NCBI RefSeq assembly: GCF_009857745.1
Contig: NZ_WWEN01000002.1
Location: 124,001-188,000 of the forward strand
Reading direction: 5' to 3'
DNA length: 64,000 nt
Origin: Thalassovita mangrovi
Lineage (GTDB): Bacteria; Pseudomonadota; Alphaproteobacteria; Rhodobacterales; Rhodobacteraceae
Positions 1-9,120 of the stretch are shown here, piece by piece. Position numbers and translations under genes: made by a program. Numbering within the stretch: the stretch's first letter is position 1; every line of letters begins with the position of its first letter. The notes beneath the pieces were generated by a model. That model saw nothing but the letters and a program-made list of their open reading frames with translations. It searched no databases and was not told the origin of the DNA.

Positions 1-227
1 GGCTTGTCGCCGCCCTGCCCGACATGGCGAACCGACAAGCCGAACCCGTCGCGCATCGCCACTTTCTCAACCGGCAGCGGATCGCCCTTGCGAACGACCT
101 GACGGGAAAAATCCAAACCGCCCGCGCCCGCCATTTCGATGGGCCGCTGCGACGCGATCAGCCCTAGGGCGATGGCCAGCGGCACCGCCACGAAACTGGC
201 GACAATGCGTGGAATTTTCCCGATCAT
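1..227 (-). CDS. N-terminal part of a probable membrane-anchored alpha/beta hydrolase (runs off the left edge)
   Basis: An ATG at 227 opens a frame that stays open to the window edge (75 codons). The product starts with a short basic stretch and one hydrophobic segment (about residues 6-24, rich in V, A, I and L), so it is an N-terminal anchor or signal sequence. It then reads RDGFGLSVRHVGQGG, which resembles the first strand of alpha/beta-hydrolase fold enzymes, where a short RDG..L..R pattern precedes the oxyanion region. The catalytic serine motif would lie outside the window, so the family call is an inference. The start lies one base after the cimA stop codon, so the gene is probably the next gene of the cysS-cimA transcription unit. 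Confidence 0.5.
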   Translation of the reverse strand, partial: MIGKIPRIVASFVAVPLAIALGLIASQRPIEMAGAGGLDFSRQVVRKGDPLPVEKVAMRDGFGLSVRHVGQGGDK

Positions 228-228
228 C

Positions 229-1845
229 CTAGTGGTTTCCTTCGCGCAGCAGCTTCCAGTTGATCGCATCGAGCAGCGCATCGAAGGACGCGTCGACTAT
301 GTTCGGCGACACCCCCACGGTGGACCAGCGCCGCCCCTGCCCGTCTTCGCTGTCGATGATGACGCGGGTAACGGCCTCGGTGCCGCCCTGGGTGATGCGC
401 ACCTTGAAATCGACCAGCCGCATATCGGACAGCTGTTCCGAATAGCGCCCCAGATCCTTGGACAGCGCCTTGGCCAGCGCGTTCACCGGGCCGCGATCGC
501 TGCCGGTTTCATCCAGGGATTCCGACACCGACAGTTTCTTTTCGCCGTCGACCTTCACCACCACGACCGCCTCGGACAGGCTGATCATCTTGTCGTACTT
601 GTTCTTGCGCCGCTCAACGGTGACCTTGTAGCGCTTGACCTCGAAGAAGGTGGGGCTCAGGCCCAGTTCGCTGCGCGCCAGCAGTTCGAAACTCGCCTGC
701 GCGCTGTCATAGGTATAACCCTCGGCCTCGCGCTGCTTGACGGTCTCCAGGATGCGGGCCAGCGCCGGGTCGCCCTTGTCGACCTGCAACCCGGCCTCGG
801 CCAGGCGGCGGCGCAGGTTCGACTGGCCGGCCTGGTTCGACATCGGGATGATCCGCTCGTTACCGACCAGGCCTGGATCGATATGCTCGTAGGTGGATGG
901 GTCCTTCAGGATCGCGCTCGCGTGCAGCCCCGCCTTGTGGGCAAAGGCCGAGGCCCCCACGTAAGGCGCCTGCCGGAACGGCACCCGGTTGAGGATATCG
1001 TCAAGCTGACGGCTCGCCCGCACCAGCCCGGTCAGGGCGTCGCGCGAAATTCCGGTATCGTAACGGCTGGCATAGGGTTCCTTCAGCAGCAGCGTCGGGA
1101 TCAGCGTGGTCAGGTTGGCGTTGCCGCAACGCTCGCCCAGCCCGTTCAGCGTGCCCTGGATTTGCCGCGCGCCCGCATCGACGGCAGCCAGCGATCCGGC
1201 CACCGCGCTTTCGGTGTCGTTATGGGTATGGATGCCAAGGTGGCTGCCCGGGATACCCGCCGCGATCACCGCGCGGGTGATCTCGCCGATCTCGCCCGGC
1301 AGGGTGCCGCCATTGGTATCGCAAAGCACCACCCAACGCGCCCCGGCCTCATAGGCCGCCTTCACCGTTTCCAGCGCATACCCCGGGTTCGCCTTGTAGC
1401 CGTCGAAGAAATGCTCGGCATCGAACAGGGCCTCGCGCCCCTGCGCCACCAGGTATTCGACCGAACGCGCGATATTCTCGGTGTTTTCCACCAGCGAAAT
1501 CCCGAGCGCCGTCTCGACATGGAAATCGTGTGTCTTGCCGACCAGGCAGACCGCTTCGGTCCCGGCATTCATTACCGCCGCCAGCACGTCGTCGTTTTCC
1601 GCCGACCGCCCGGCCCGCTTGGTCATGCCGAAGGCGGTGAAGCGCGCCTTCAGCTGCGGTTTTGCTTCGAAAAATTCGCTGTCGGTCGGGTTGGCGCCGG
1701 GCCAGCCGCCCTCGATGTAATCCACCCCCAACGCATCCAGCGTCGCGGCGATCTGCGCCTTCTCGGCGGTGGAAAACTGCACCCCTTGCGTCTGCTGCCC
1801 GTCGCGCAGGGTGGTGTCGTAGATGTAAAGACGCTCGCCGCTCAT
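229..1845 (-). CDS. cimA: Citramalate synthase (CimA)
   Basis: This 538-residue enzyme condenses pyruvate with acetyl-CoA to citramalate, the first step of the threonine-independent route to 2-oxobutanoate and isoleucine. The N-terminus carries the alpha-isopropylmalate/homocitrate synthase signature TTLRDGQQTQG (residues 11-21), with the metal-binding aspartate D10 and catalytic R14. A second metal motif, GIHTHND, lies near residue 205. The C-terminal 150 residues form the LeuA-type allosteric domain. About 540 residues is the length of the long CimA branch, and the extra residues relative to LeuA make CimA the better call. A GC-rich GGGGGCCGGGG stretch just upstream is the only SD candidate. 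It lies downstream of cysS, separated by a dispersed repeat copy. Confidence 0.9.
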   Translation of the reverse strand: MSGERLYIYDTTLRDGQQTQGVQFSTAEKAQIAATLDALGVDYIEGGWPGANPTDSEFFEAKPQLKARFTAFGMTKRAGRSAENDDVLAAVMNAGTEAVCLVGKTHDFHVETALGISLVENTENIARSVEYLVAQGREALFDAEHFFDGYKANPGYALETVKAAYEAGARWVVLCDTNGGTLPGEIGEITRAVIAAGIPGSHLGIHTHNDTESAVAGSLAAVDAGARQIQGTLNGLGERCGNANLTTLIPTLLLKEPYASRYDTGISRDALTGLVRASRQLDDILNRVPFRQAPYVGASAFAHKAGLHASAILKDPSTYEHIDPGLVGNERIIPMSNQAGQSNLRRRLAEAGLQVDKGDPALARILETVKQREAEGYTYDSAQASFELLARSELGLSPTFFEVKRYKVTVERRKNKYDKMISLSEAVVVVKVDGEKKLSVSESLDETGSDRGPVNALAKALSKDLGRYSEQLSDMRLVDFKVRITQGGTEAVTRVIIDSEDGQGRRWSTVGVSPNIVDASFDALLDAINWKLLREGNH

Positions 1846-1858
1846 CCCCGGCCCCCAT

Positions 1859-1949
1859 CTTCTTCTGTTCTGAAATATCCTCGGGGGGTGAATGCGTTGA
1901 AAATCGCACGATTTTCAACGGAGAGGGGGGCAGACAGCCCCCCTTTACC
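1859..1949. repeat. Dispersed repeat family R1, copy 1
   Basis: The copy begins CTTCTTCTGTTC, continues AAATATCCT, then a G-run and GAATGC. A 14-bp arm inverted repeat follows (GTTGAAAATC with GATTTTCAAC), then a G-rich/C-rich hairpin (GGGGGGCAGACAGCCCCCC). The same order of blocks occurs at 33687 and 50206. It fills the gap between the cysS stop and the cimA start, with its CTTCTTCTG end towards cimA. In the transcribed (minus) direction it could fold into two hairpins. Confidence 0.75.
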
Positions 1950-1975
1950 CGCCCGCCGCAGGCGAAACCGTGCCA

Positions 1976-3406
1976 TCACAGCCCCTCCAGCTTGGCGGCG
2001 TCGAAGCCCGGCCCGGGCAGCAATTCGACCCCGGCCTTGCTCATCCGCACCTCGACGCCCGCGTCGAGCAGCGCCGCCTTCATCCGGTCCACCTCGGAGA
2101 AATCCTTGCTCTCCATCGCGGCCGCCCGGATCGCCGCCAGCTTATCCGCCAGCCCGCTCAGGTCCACGTCAGGCTCCGCCGCCCAATCGCCCAAGCCGTC
2201 GGTCAGCAGCCCCAACAGCCGCGCCGAGCCCTTCAGCCCCGCCGCGTCACCCGCATTCGCCAGCTTGTGCAGTTCCGTAATGGCGCCTGCGGTGTTCAGA
2301 TCGTCGGCCAGCGCATTCAACACCGCCTCGTTCACCGCTCCGGGCTCCACGCCCTCGACCAGCTTGCGCCATTTGCGCAGCGTCGCCTCGGCCTCGGCGG
2401 CCTTCTTGGCGGTCCAGTCCATCGGCTTGCCGTAATGGGTCGACAAGAACACGAAGCGGATCACCTCGCCCGGCACCGGCGGCATGCCGTCATGGCCGTC
2501 CAGCAGGTCGCGCACGGTGAAGAAATTGCCCAGGGACTTGGACATCTTCTTGCCCTCGACCTGCAGCATCTCGTTGTGCAGCCAGTAATTTGCAAAATGG
2601 CCCTCGGGATGGGCGCAGCAGCTTTGCGCGATTTCGTTCTCATGGTGCGGGAACATCAGGTCGTTGCCGCCGCCATGGATGTCGAACGTGTGCGGCTGTT
2701 TCTTGGCCGCTTCCGACAGCCGTCCCTCGGCCAGCGGTTTTTCCCACAGCAGATCGTCGGACATGGCCGAGCATTCGATATGCCAGCCCGGCCGCCCGCG
2801 GCCCCAGGGGCTGTCCCACCCGGGCAGGTCGTCCGACGACGGCTTCCACAAAACGAAATCCATCGGGTTGCGCTTGTAGGGCGCGACCTCGACCCGGGCG
2901 CCGGCGATCATGTCGTCGACCGAGCGGCCCGACAGCCGCCCGTATTCCTTGTAGCTGTCCACCGCGAACAGAACATGGCCCTCGGCGGCATAGGCGTGGC
3001 CCTTGGCGATCAGGTCCTCGATCATCGCAATCATCGCGCCGATATAGGCGGTGGCGCGCGGCATATGGGTCGGTTCCAAGGCGCCGAGCGCCCCCATGTC
3101 GTCAAGATACCATTGCGTGGTCTCGGCGGTGATTTCGCCAATCGCGCGGCCGCTTTGCGCCGCCCGCGCATTGATCTTGTCATCCACGTCGGTGAAGTTG
3201 CGCACGTAGGTCACGTGATCGGGCCCATAGACATGGCGCAGCAGCCGGAACAGCGTATCGAAGACCACGACGGGCCGCGCATTGCCGATATGGGCGCGGT
3301 CATAGACGGTCGGGCCACAGACATACATCCGCACGTTGTCGGGATCGATCGGGGTAAAGACCTCTTTCTGGCGGGTCCTGGTGTTGTGCAGCTTGATGGT
3401 CGTCAT
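1976..3406 (-). CDS. cysS: Cysteinyl-tRNA synthetase
   Basis: This 476-residue class I aminoacyl-tRNA synthetase charges tRNA-Cys. The zinc ligand C30 in YVCGPTVYD, the HIGH-type motif HIGN at 39-42, the GWHIECSAM block that supplies further zinc ligands, and the KMSKS loop (KKMSKSLGN) are all present in order. The length is close to the E. coli enzyme (461). The frame stays open far upstream, but the start at 3406 is the first ATG that gives the family N-terminus ([11 protein letters not shown]). The preceding 260 bases have no recognisable coding sequence and must contain the promoter of this minus-strand unit. Confidence 0.96.
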   Translation of the reverse strand: MTTIKLHNTRTRQKEVFTPIDPDNVRMYVCGPTVYDRAHIGNARPVVVFDTLFRLLRHVYGPDHVTYVRNFTDVDDKINARAAQSGRAIGEITAETTQWYLDDMGALGALEPTHMPRATAYIGAMIAMIEDLIAKGHAYAAEGHVLFAVDSYKEYGRLSGRSVDDMIAGARVEVAPYKRNPMDFVLWKPSSDDLPGWDSPWGRGRPGWHIECSAMSDDLLWEKPLAEGRLSEAAKKQPHTFDIHGGGNDLMFPHHENEIAQSCCAHPEGHFANYWLHNEMLQVEGKKMSKSLGNFFTVRDLLDGHDGMPPVPGEVIRFVFLSTHYGKPMDWTAKKAAEAEATLRKWRKLVEGVEPGAVNEAVLNALADDLNTAGAITELHKLANAGDAAGLKGSARLLGLLTDGLGDWAAEPDVDLSGLADKLAAIRAAAMESKDFSEVDRMKAALLDAGVEVRMSKAGVELLPGPGFDAAKLEGL

Positions 3407-3673
3407 AAGTCCTCGCAGGCGCAGCCGGGCTCGCGGCGGGCTTATCAACTTCGTTATATCTTTGGAAGTAAAGAACGGCCCGCCTGAGAAACTCAGCAGG
3501 TAATAATGCAGCAGATGATGCAGGTCGAAGCGTTCATGGCGGCGATGATAGACCGTGATGGCCCGGGTCACAATCGCTGAATTGACAATTCCTGAAATCA
3601 CGGGCCTGCTGCGGCGGAACTTATGCGTGCAGGATGAAGATTGCCGCGCGAAAACAACGAGATGAGGTCGAAT

Positions 3674-4867
3674 ATGCGTCTGTCTTCCCGGGTGCAGAAT
3701 ATCAACGATGGCGGATCGGATGGCTGGGAGGTGTTCTATCGCGCCCGGGCGCTGAAGGCGGCGGGCGAAAAGGTGATCGAACTGACCATCGGCGAACACG
3801 ATATCGGCACCGCGCCCGATATCCTCGACGCGATGCACCGCTCGGCGCAGGGCGGCCATACCGGCTATGCCGAGGTGCCGGGCATAAAGGCGCTGCGCGA
3901 CAAGGTGGCAGACCGATTCCAGGCGCGCAGCGGGGTGGAAACCGGGCGCGACAACGTGCTGATCACCGCGGGCGGCCAGGCGGCCCTGTTCGCGACCCAT
4001 CTGGCCTGCTGCGATCCGGGCGACCGGGCGCTGTTCATCGATCCCTATTACGTCACCTATCCCGGCACGATCCGGGCGGGCGGCGCGGTGCCGGTGCCGG
4101 TGCAAGCGCGGCCCGAGGCCGGGTTTCAGCCCCGGGCGGCCGATATCGATGCCGCGGCGGAAGGCGCGCGGTCCTTGCTGATCAACACGCCGAACAACCC
4201 TGCCGGGGTGGTCTATTCGCGCGACACTCTGGAAGGCATCGCCGGGGTGGTGAAAGATCACGACATGTGGCTGATCTCGGACGAGGTGTATGACAGCCAA
4301 ATCTGGCAGGGCGATCACCTGAGCCCGCGCGCCCTGCCCGGCATGGCCGAGCGCACGCTGGTGATCGGGTCGATGTCGAAAAGCCACGCGATGACCGGCA
4401 GCCGCCTGGGCTGGATCATCGGCCCGGCCGAGGCGATCGCGCCGCTGGCCGATCTGGCCATCACCACCAATTACGGCGTGCCCGGCTTCATCCAGGACGC
4501 CGCGCTTTATGCGCTGAACCAGGGTGAGGCGGCCGAGGAAACCATCGCCGCCCCGTTCCGCCGCCGCCGCGAAAAGGCGCTGCAAATCCTCGCCGGGCAA
4601 AACGCGGTGAAGGCGGTGCATCCGGACGGGGCGATGTATCTGCTGCTGGATATCCGCGCGACGGGGCTGAGCGGCGACGGGTTCGCCAATGCGCTGCTGG
4701 ACGCGCGCCGGATCGCGGTGATGCCGGGCGAAAGCTTCGGCCAGGCCGCGGCGGGGCATGTGCGGGTGGCGATGACGGTGGCGGACGATCTGTTCTGCGA
4801 CGCGCTGGAAACGCTGGTCGGCTTCGCCGGGGAGCTGGCGCGGGAGAACATGGCCGACGCCGGGTAA
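3674..4867 (+). CDS. Class I/II PLP-dependent aminotransferase
   Basis: The 397-residue fold-type I aminotransferase shows the family motifs NTPNNPAG (substrate and cofactor binding), ISDEVYD (the aspartate that holds the PLP pyridine nitrogen) and [15 protein letters not shown]. The Schiff-base lysine of the last motif is K236. It belongs with aspartate/aromatic-type aminotransferases; the amino donor cannot be deduced. I chose the ATG at 3674 because GAGG lies eight bases upstream; in-frame ATGs at 3641 and 3662 are possible but have weaker signals. The gene diverges from cysS and converges on the cyclophilin pair. Confidence 0.9.
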   Translation: MRLSSRVQNINDGGSDGWEVFYRARALKAAGEKVIELTIGEHDIGTAPDILDAMHRSAQGGHTGYAEVPGIKALRDKVADRFQARSGVETGRDNVLITAGGQAALFATHLACCDPGDRALFIDPYYVTYPGTIRAGGAVPVPVQARPEAGFQPRAADIDAAAEGARSLLINTPNNPAGVVYSRDTLEGIAGVVKDHDMWLISDEVYDSQIWQGDHLSPRALPGMAERTLVIGSMSKSHAMTGSRLGWIIGPAEAIAPLADLAITTNYGVPGFIQDAALYALNQGEAAEETIAAPFRRRREKALQILAGQNAVKAVHPDGAMYLLLDIRATGLSGDGFANALLDARRIAVMPGESFGQAAAGHVRVAMTVADDLFCDALETLVGFAGELARENMADAG

Positions 4868-4888
4868 CGCGAGCTGGGACTATTGCCA

Positions 4889-4930
4889 CCGCCCGAACAG
4901 CGGCGCCTTGCGCGGCCGGTCGCTGCCCGC
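4889..4930 (+). repeat. Dispersed element R2, internally deleted copy
   Basis: About 42 bp made of the 5' end of element R2 (CCGCCCGAACAGCGGCGC) joined directly to its 3' end (GGCCGGTCGCTGCCCGC). The middle of the full-length copies at 9121 and 36345 is missing. It lies between the convergent aminotransferase and cyclophilin genes. Confidence 0.6.
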
Positions 4931-4970
4931 GCCCTGCCCTGCGTTGAACCGTAAAACGCTACACCCAACG

Positions 4971-4999
4971 AAAAAGGCCCGGCACATCGCCGGGCCTTT
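4971..4999 (-). terminator. Intrinsic terminator of the cyclophilin operon
   Basis: The perfect 8-bp stem GGCCCGGC/GCCGGGCC with a five-base loop is followed on the minus strand by five T residues. It lies 23 bases after the stop codon of the downstream cyclophilin gene. Three T residues on the other side may let it act on the aminotransferase transcript too. Confidence 0.85.
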
Positions 5000-5021
5000 C
5001 CTCTAACTCACAACGCGCCGA

Positions 5022-5591
5022 TCACTCGGTCACGGTGACCTTTTTCATCACGTCGGGCTGGCCCATGACCTCGCCATTGCGGCCCTCGCCGCGCTTGATC
5101 TGGTCCACGACCTCCATGCCGCCGGTCACCTTGCCCACAACGGTATATTGGCCGTTCAGGAAATGCCCCGGCGCGAACATGATGAAGAATTGCGAATTGG
5201 CCGAATCCGGGTCCTGCGACCGCGCCATGCCGACGACACCGCGCTCGAACGGGATATCGGAAAATTCCGCCTTCAGGTCGGGCCGGTCAGACCCGCCGCG
5301 CCCGGCCATGCGCATGTCGCCGCCAAGCTTGCCGAACTGCACGTCGCCGGTCTGCGCCATGAAGCCGTCGATCACCCGGTGAAACACCACGTTGTCATAG
5401 GCGCCTTCAGCCGCCAGCGCGGCGATCTGCGCCGCGTGACCGGGGGCGGTATCTTCGAACAGGTCGATGGTGATGGTGCCGTTTGCGCCCTCGCCCTCGA
5501 CCTCGATGCTGAGACCTGTCGCCGCAGCCGGACCCGCCAGCGCGGCCGCCAGAACCGCGCCGATCAGGGCCGATTTGTTACGCTTCGACAT
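5022..5591 (-). CDS. Exported cyclophilin-type peptidyl-prolyl isomerase
   Basis: The 189-residue protein has a signal peptide (basic MSKRNKS, hydrophobic core, cleavage expected after AAA near residue 24), then a single cyclophilin domain. Cyclophilin residues are clear: VVFHRVIDGFMAQTGD contains the catalytic arginine, and SANSQFFIM and LNGQYTVVGKV form the proline pocket. It should catalyse cis-trans isomerisation of prolyl bonds during folding in the periplasm. Its start overlaps the end of the next cyclophilin gene by 14 bases, so both are read from one transcript. Confidence 0.93.
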   Translation of the reverse strand: MSKRNKSALIGAVLAAALAGPAAATGLSIEVEGEGANGTITIDLFEDTAPGHAAQIAALAAEGAYDNVVFHRVIDGFMAQTGDVQFGKLGGDMRMAGRGGSDRPDLKAEFSDIPFERGVVGMARSQDPDSANSQFFIMFAPGHFLNGQYTVVGKVTGGMEVVDQIKRGEGRNGEVMGQPDVMKKVTVTE

Positions 5592-6090
5592 CGGCCGCCA
5601 CCTTCATGCTGATCATCCGGTCGGGATTCGCGGGCGGCTCGCCGCGGGTGATCGCATCGACGAATTCCATGCCCGAAATCACCCGGCCATAGACGGTGTA
5701 TTGGCCGTTCAGGAAATGGTTGTCCTTGAAGTTGATGAAGAACTGCGAATTGGCCGAGTTCGGGTTCATCGAACGCGCCGCGCCCAGGGTGCCCCGGTCA
5801 TGCGGCAGTTTCGAAAATTCCGCAGGCAAATCAGGAAGATCGGACCCGCCGGTGCCGGCGCGGCCCGGGTTGTAATCCTTTTCCATATTGGCGTTCTGCA
5901 CGTCGCCGGTTTGCGCCATGAAACCGTCGATCACACGGTGGAAGGCGACGTTGTCATACTGACCTGCGCGGGCCAGTTCCTTGATCCGCTCGCAGTGCTT
6001 GGGCGCCACGTCGGGCAGCAGTTCGATGACGACCGTCCCGTCCTTCAATTCGATCAGGATGGTGTTCTCCGGGTCTTTGATATCGGCCAT
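5578..6090 (-). CDS. ppiB: Cytoplasmic cyclophilin-type peptidyl-prolyl isomerase
   Basis: The 170-residue single-domain cyclophilin has no signal peptide, so it should act in the cytoplasm. It carries VAFHRVIDGFMAQTGD, SANSQFFINF and FLNGQYTVYGRV, matching the catalytic arginine and binding pocket of PpiB. The two neighbouring genes are paralogues over the whole domain, which points to an old tandem duplication where one copy gained an export signal. This copy comes first in the operon; AGGAGCC sits just upstream of the ATG. Confidence 0.93.
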   Translation of the reverse strand: MADIKDPENTILIELKDGTVVIELLPDVAPKHCERIKELARAGQYDNVAFHRVIDGFMAQTGDVQNANMEKDYNPGRAGTGGSDLPDLPAEFSKLPHDRGTLGAARSMNPNSANSQFFINFKDNHFLNGQYTVYGRVISGMEFVDAITRGEPPANPDRMISMKVAADVEA

Positions 6091-6215
6091 GTCGGGCTCC
6101 TTCGTTTATGCGTTGATTGTTACCTAAGCTTCCCCGGCGCGATTGCCAAGCATCAGCTTGACGCAACGCCCGCTTCGGGTCATGACAGCCGTAAAAGACG
6201 CGAGGAGGAAACTGC

Positions 6216-7409
6216 ATGGCCTGGAAAACTCTTGACGACATGGATCTGAACGGCAAGCGCGTGATGGTGCGTGTCGATATCAACGTGCCGGTCAAGGATG
6301 GCCATGTCACCGACGCCACCCGAATCGAACGCATCGTGCCGACGATCGAGGATATCCTGGCCAAGGGCGGCAAGCCGCTGCTGGTCGCTCATTTCGGCCG
6401 CCCCAAGGGCAAGGTCGTGCTGGACATGAGCCTGCGCGTCACCCTGAAGGCGCTGGAAAAGGCCCTGGGCCATTCGGTCGCCTTCGTCGAAACGCTCGAC
6501 GCCGCGGAATCCCCGACCAGCGAAGTGAAGGCGGCCGAGGTCGTGCTGCTGGAAAACATCCGCTTCCACCCCGGCGAGGAAAAGAACGATCCCGAATTCG
6601 CCGCGCGGCTGGCGAAACTGGCCGATGTCTATTGCAACGATGCGTTTTCCGCCGCCCACCGGGCGCATGCCTCGACCGAGGGGGTGACGCATTTCCTGCC
6701 GTCTTGCGCCGGGCGTCTGATGCAGGCGGAGCTGGAAGCGCTGGAAAGCGCCTTGGGCAACCCGCAGCGCCCCGTCGTGGCGGTGGTCGGCGGCGCCAAG
6801 GTGTCGACCAAGCTGGAACTGCTGGGCAACCTGGTGGACAAGGTCGATCACCTGGTGATCGGCGGCGGCATGGCCAACACCTTCCTCGCGGCGCAGGGCA
6901 TCGATGTGGGCAAGTCGCTGTGCGAACATGACATGACCGACACCGCGGTCGAGATCCTGGCAAAGGCCAAGGCCACGGGCTGCGATATCGTACTGCCCGC
7001 CGACGTGGTGGTGGCCTGCGAATTCAAGGCGGGCGCCAAGAACAAGGTCGTCGCTGCCGATGCCTGCCCCGCCGAGAAGATGATCCTCGACGCCGGGCCG
7101 CAGGCGGTGGACCGCATCACCGCAGTGTTCGAGGCGTCCCGGACGCTGATCTGGAACGGCCCGCTGGGCGCGTTCGAAATCGAACCCTTCGACACCGGCA
7201 CCAACGCCGCCGCGAAAAAGGCGGCCGAGTTGAGCCGCGCCGGATCGCTGATTTCGGTTGCCGGCGGCGGCGACACGGTGGCCGCGCTGAACCAGGCCCA
7301 TGCGGCCGACGATTTCACCTATATCTCCACCGCCGGCGGCGCTTTCCTGGAATGGATGGAAGGCAAGACCCTGCCTGGCGTCGCCGCTCTGGAAGCCAGC
7401 GCCGCCTGA
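6216..7409 (+). CDS. pgk: Phosphoglycerate kinase
   Basis: The 397-residue glycolytic kinase moves the phosphate of 1,3-bisphosphoglycerate to ADP. The N-terminal domain begins with [11 protein letters not shown] and contains the substrate-binding arginines (HFGRPKG). The C-terminal domain carries [13 protein letters not shown], the hinge, and the GGGDTVAAL nucleotide loop. The length fits bacterial Pgk. The start ATG follows GAGGAAACTGC. It is followed by three tandem palindromes and then the class I aldolase gene, giving a two-gene glycolytic/gluconeogenic neighbourhood. Confidence 0.97.
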   Translation: MAWKTLDDMDLNGKRVMVRVDINVPVKDGHVTDATRIERIVPTIEDILAKGGKPLLVAHFGRPKGKVVLDMSLRVTLKALEKALGHSVAFVETLDAAESPTSEVKAAEVVLLENIRFHPGEEKNDPEFAARLAKLADVYCNDAFSAAHRAHASTEGVTHFLPSCAGRLMQAELEALESALGNPQRPVVAVVGGAKVSTKLELLGNLVDKVDHLVIGGGMANTFLAAQGIDVGKSLCEHDMTDTAVEILAKAKATGCDIVLPADVVVACEFKAGAKNKVVAADACPAEKMILDAGPQAVDRITAVFEASRTLIWNGPLGAFEIEPFDTGTNAAAKKAAELSRAGSLISVAGGGDTVAALNQAHAADDFTYISTAGGAFLEWMEGKTLPGVAALEASAA

Positions 7410-7418
7410 TACGGGGCG

Positions 7419-7480
7419 CATCCGGGCGCGCGCCCGGATGTCCCGCCCGCGCGCGCGGGCGGTTCCCCCTTCGGGGACGT
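7419..7480. repeat. Tandem GC palindromes after pgk
   Basis: Positions 7419-7440 form a perfect 22-bp palindrome centred on GCGCGC with outer arms CATCCGGGC. Positions 7443-7462 form a perfect 20-bp palindrome with outer arms CCGCCCG. A third, looped hairpin (TCCCC, loop, GGGGA) follows. No clear T-run follows, so this may be a processing or pausing site rather than a simple terminator. Confidence 0.6.
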
Positions 7481-7644
7481 TTTCGCTTTCCTTTTCACCA
7501 CGATATCTGCCGGAACCGCAAAGCCGCGAAAAAGTTCCGCGGTGTTAGCGCAACCGAATTGTATCCCTCCGCACGGTCGCCTATTGGCTAGGCCGAACCG
7601 GGCGAAGGACGCCCAAATCGATTGCAGCAGGGTAATAATTGAAC

Positions 7645-8538
7645 ATGACCGACCAGAAACAAACCGAACAAATCCGATCGGCCGACGGCTTCATCGCCGC
7701 GCTTGACCAAAGCGGCGGTTCCACCCCGAAAGCGCTGCAGCTTTATGGCATCGAGGCAGACGCCTACAGCTCGGACGCCGAAATGTTCGACCTGATCCAC
7801 CAGATGCGGGCGCGGATCATCAAGTCGAAAGGCTTCAACGGCAACCGCATCATCGGCGCGATCCTGTTCGAACGCACCATGGACGGCGATATCGACGGCA
7901 AGCCGACCGCCACCTACCTGTGGGAAGACTGCCAGGTCGTGCCCTTCCTGAAGGTCGACAAGGGGCTGGCCGACGAAGAAGACGGCGTGCGGATGCTCAA
8001 ACCGATGCCCGATCTCGACGCGCTGCTGGAAAAGGCCGTGTCGAAGGGCATTTTCGGCACCAAGATGCGCTCGGTGATCGACGCCGCCTCGCCCACCGGC
8101 ATCGCAGCGGTTGTCGCGCAGCAATTCGAGATCGGCAAGCAGATCCTGGGTCACGGGCTGATGCCGATCATCGAACCCGAAGTCACCATCACCATCGCCG
8201 ACAAGGCTGAGGCCGAGAACATCCTGCTGGCCGAGATCACCAAGCAGCTCGACGCGCTCGAAGACGGTAAGCAGGTGATGCTGAAGCTGACCCTGCCGGA
8301 AGTGGCGAACACCTACAAACCGCTGGTCGATCACCCCAAGGTGCTGCGCGTCGTGGCGCTGTCGGGCGGCTACAGCCGGGAAGAGGCCAACACCCGCCTG
8401 TCGCAGAACACCGGCATGATCGCCAGCTTCTCGCGCGCGCTGACCGAAGGCCTGTCGGCGCAGCAGAGCGACGAAGAATTCGACGCCACGCTCGACGCCA
8501 GCGTGCAGTCGATCTACGACGCCTCGGTCGCGGGCTGA
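7645..8538 (+). CDS. Class I fructose-bisphosphate aldolase
   Basis: The 297-residue protein matches the Schiff-base (class I) aldolases of proteobacteria: an early [13 protein letters not shown] segment, RIIGAILFE, the KVDKGL block, GTKMRSVI, and LMPIIEPEV with ALSGGY near the C-terminus. It cleaves fructose 1,6-bisphosphate to dihydroxyacetone phosphate and glyceraldehyde 3-phosphate without a metal ion. The ATG at 7645 is used here; an in-frame TTG at 7639 sits closer to the AGGGT ribosome-binding site and remains possible. Convergent signals are absent; a terminator follows directly. Confidence 0.93.
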   Translation: MTDQKQTEQIRSADGFIAALDQSGGSTPKALQLYGIEADAYSSDAEMFDLIHQMRARIIKSKGFNGNRIIGAILFERTMDGDIDGKPTATYLWEDCQVVPFLKVDKGLADEEDGVRMLKPMPDLDALLEKAVSKGIFGTKMRSVIDAASPTGIAAVVAQQFEIGKQILGHGLMPIIEPEVTITIADKAEAENILLAEITKQLDALEDGKQVMLKLTLPEVANTYKPLVDHPKVLRVVALSGGYSREEANTRLSQNTGMIASFSRALTEGLSAQQSDEEFDATLDASVQSIYDASVAG

Positions 8539-8569
8539 TCCCTGCCCCGGAGCGCTTGGAATTGAGGGA

Positions 8570-8596
8570 ACGGGGCGGCACTGGCCGCCCCTTTTC
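8570..8596 (+). terminator. Intrinsic terminator after the aldolase gene
   Basis: The stem GGGGCGGC/GCCGCCCC with a four-base loop is followed by TTTT. It separates the aldolase gene from the downstream acetyltransferase gene, whose start is ten bases further on. Confidence 0.8.
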
Positions 8597-8605
8597 GTTG
8601 GAGAG

Positions 8606-9118
8606 ATGAAGATGCAGATCAGGAACGCCACAGCCGAAGACGCGGCCGCCATCGCCGCGATCTATAACGACGCGGTGATGAATTCGACCGCGATCTGGAA
8701 CGACGTGACGGTGGATGCGGCAAACCGGGCGCATTGGATCGACGACCGGCAGGCGCAGGGTTTCCCGGTGCTGGTCGCCTGCGACGGGGCCAATGTGCTG
8801 GGCTATGCCAGTTTCGGCCCGTTCCGCGCCTTCGACGGCTACAAGATGACTGTGGAACATTCGGTCTATGTCGATGCCGCGCGGCGCGGCGGCGGCATCG
8901 GGCGGGCGCTGTTGCAAGCGCTGATCGAACGGGCCCGCGAGGCTGGTTTCCACGTCATGGTGGCGGCGGTGGAAGCCGGCAATACCGGGTCGATCCGGTT
9001 GCACGAAGCCTTGGGGTTCGAGCGGACCGGGTTCATGCCGCAGGTGGGGCAGAAATTCGGCCGCTGGTTGGATCTGGCGATGCTGCAGCTGAGACTGGAC
9101 GAGCGGGAAGCGCCGTAA
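8606..9118 (+). CDS. GNAT-family N-acetyltransferase (phosphinothricin acetyltransferase-like)
   Basis: The 170-residue single GNAT domain has the order typical of the phosphinothricin/methionine sulfone acetyltransferase group. It starts IRNATAEDAAAIAAIYNDAV, has HWIDDRQAQGFPVLVA, then VEHSVYVDAARRGGGIGRALL with the acetyl-CoA phosphate loop. The C-terminal block is AVEAGNTGSIRLHEALGF. It should transfer acetyl from acetyl-CoA to a small amine; the substrate is not readable from the sequence. GGAGAGATGAAG precedes the start. It lies alone behind a terminator and converges on the acyl-CoA dehydrogenase gene. Confidence 0.9.
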   Translation: MKMQIRNATAEDAAAIAAIYNDAVMNSTAIWNDVTVDAANRAHWIDDRQAQGFPVLVACDGANVLGYASFGPFRAFDGYKMTVEHSVYVDAARRGGGIGRALLQALIERAREAGFHVMVAAVEAGNTGSIRLHEALGFERTGFMPQVGQKFGRWLDLAMLQLRLDEREAP

Positions 9119-9120
9119 AA

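Noticed and set aside
139-2280. Long plus-strand open frame antisense to cimA
   Set aside because: It mirrors cimA on the other strand, is rich in Arg/Gly/His as antisense frames in high-GC DNA are, and shows no domain.
1976-4759. A 927-codon minus-strand frame reaching far upstream of cysS
   Set aside because: The extra part lies antisense to the aminotransferase and has no family match; the true cysS start with the canonical N-terminus is at 3406.
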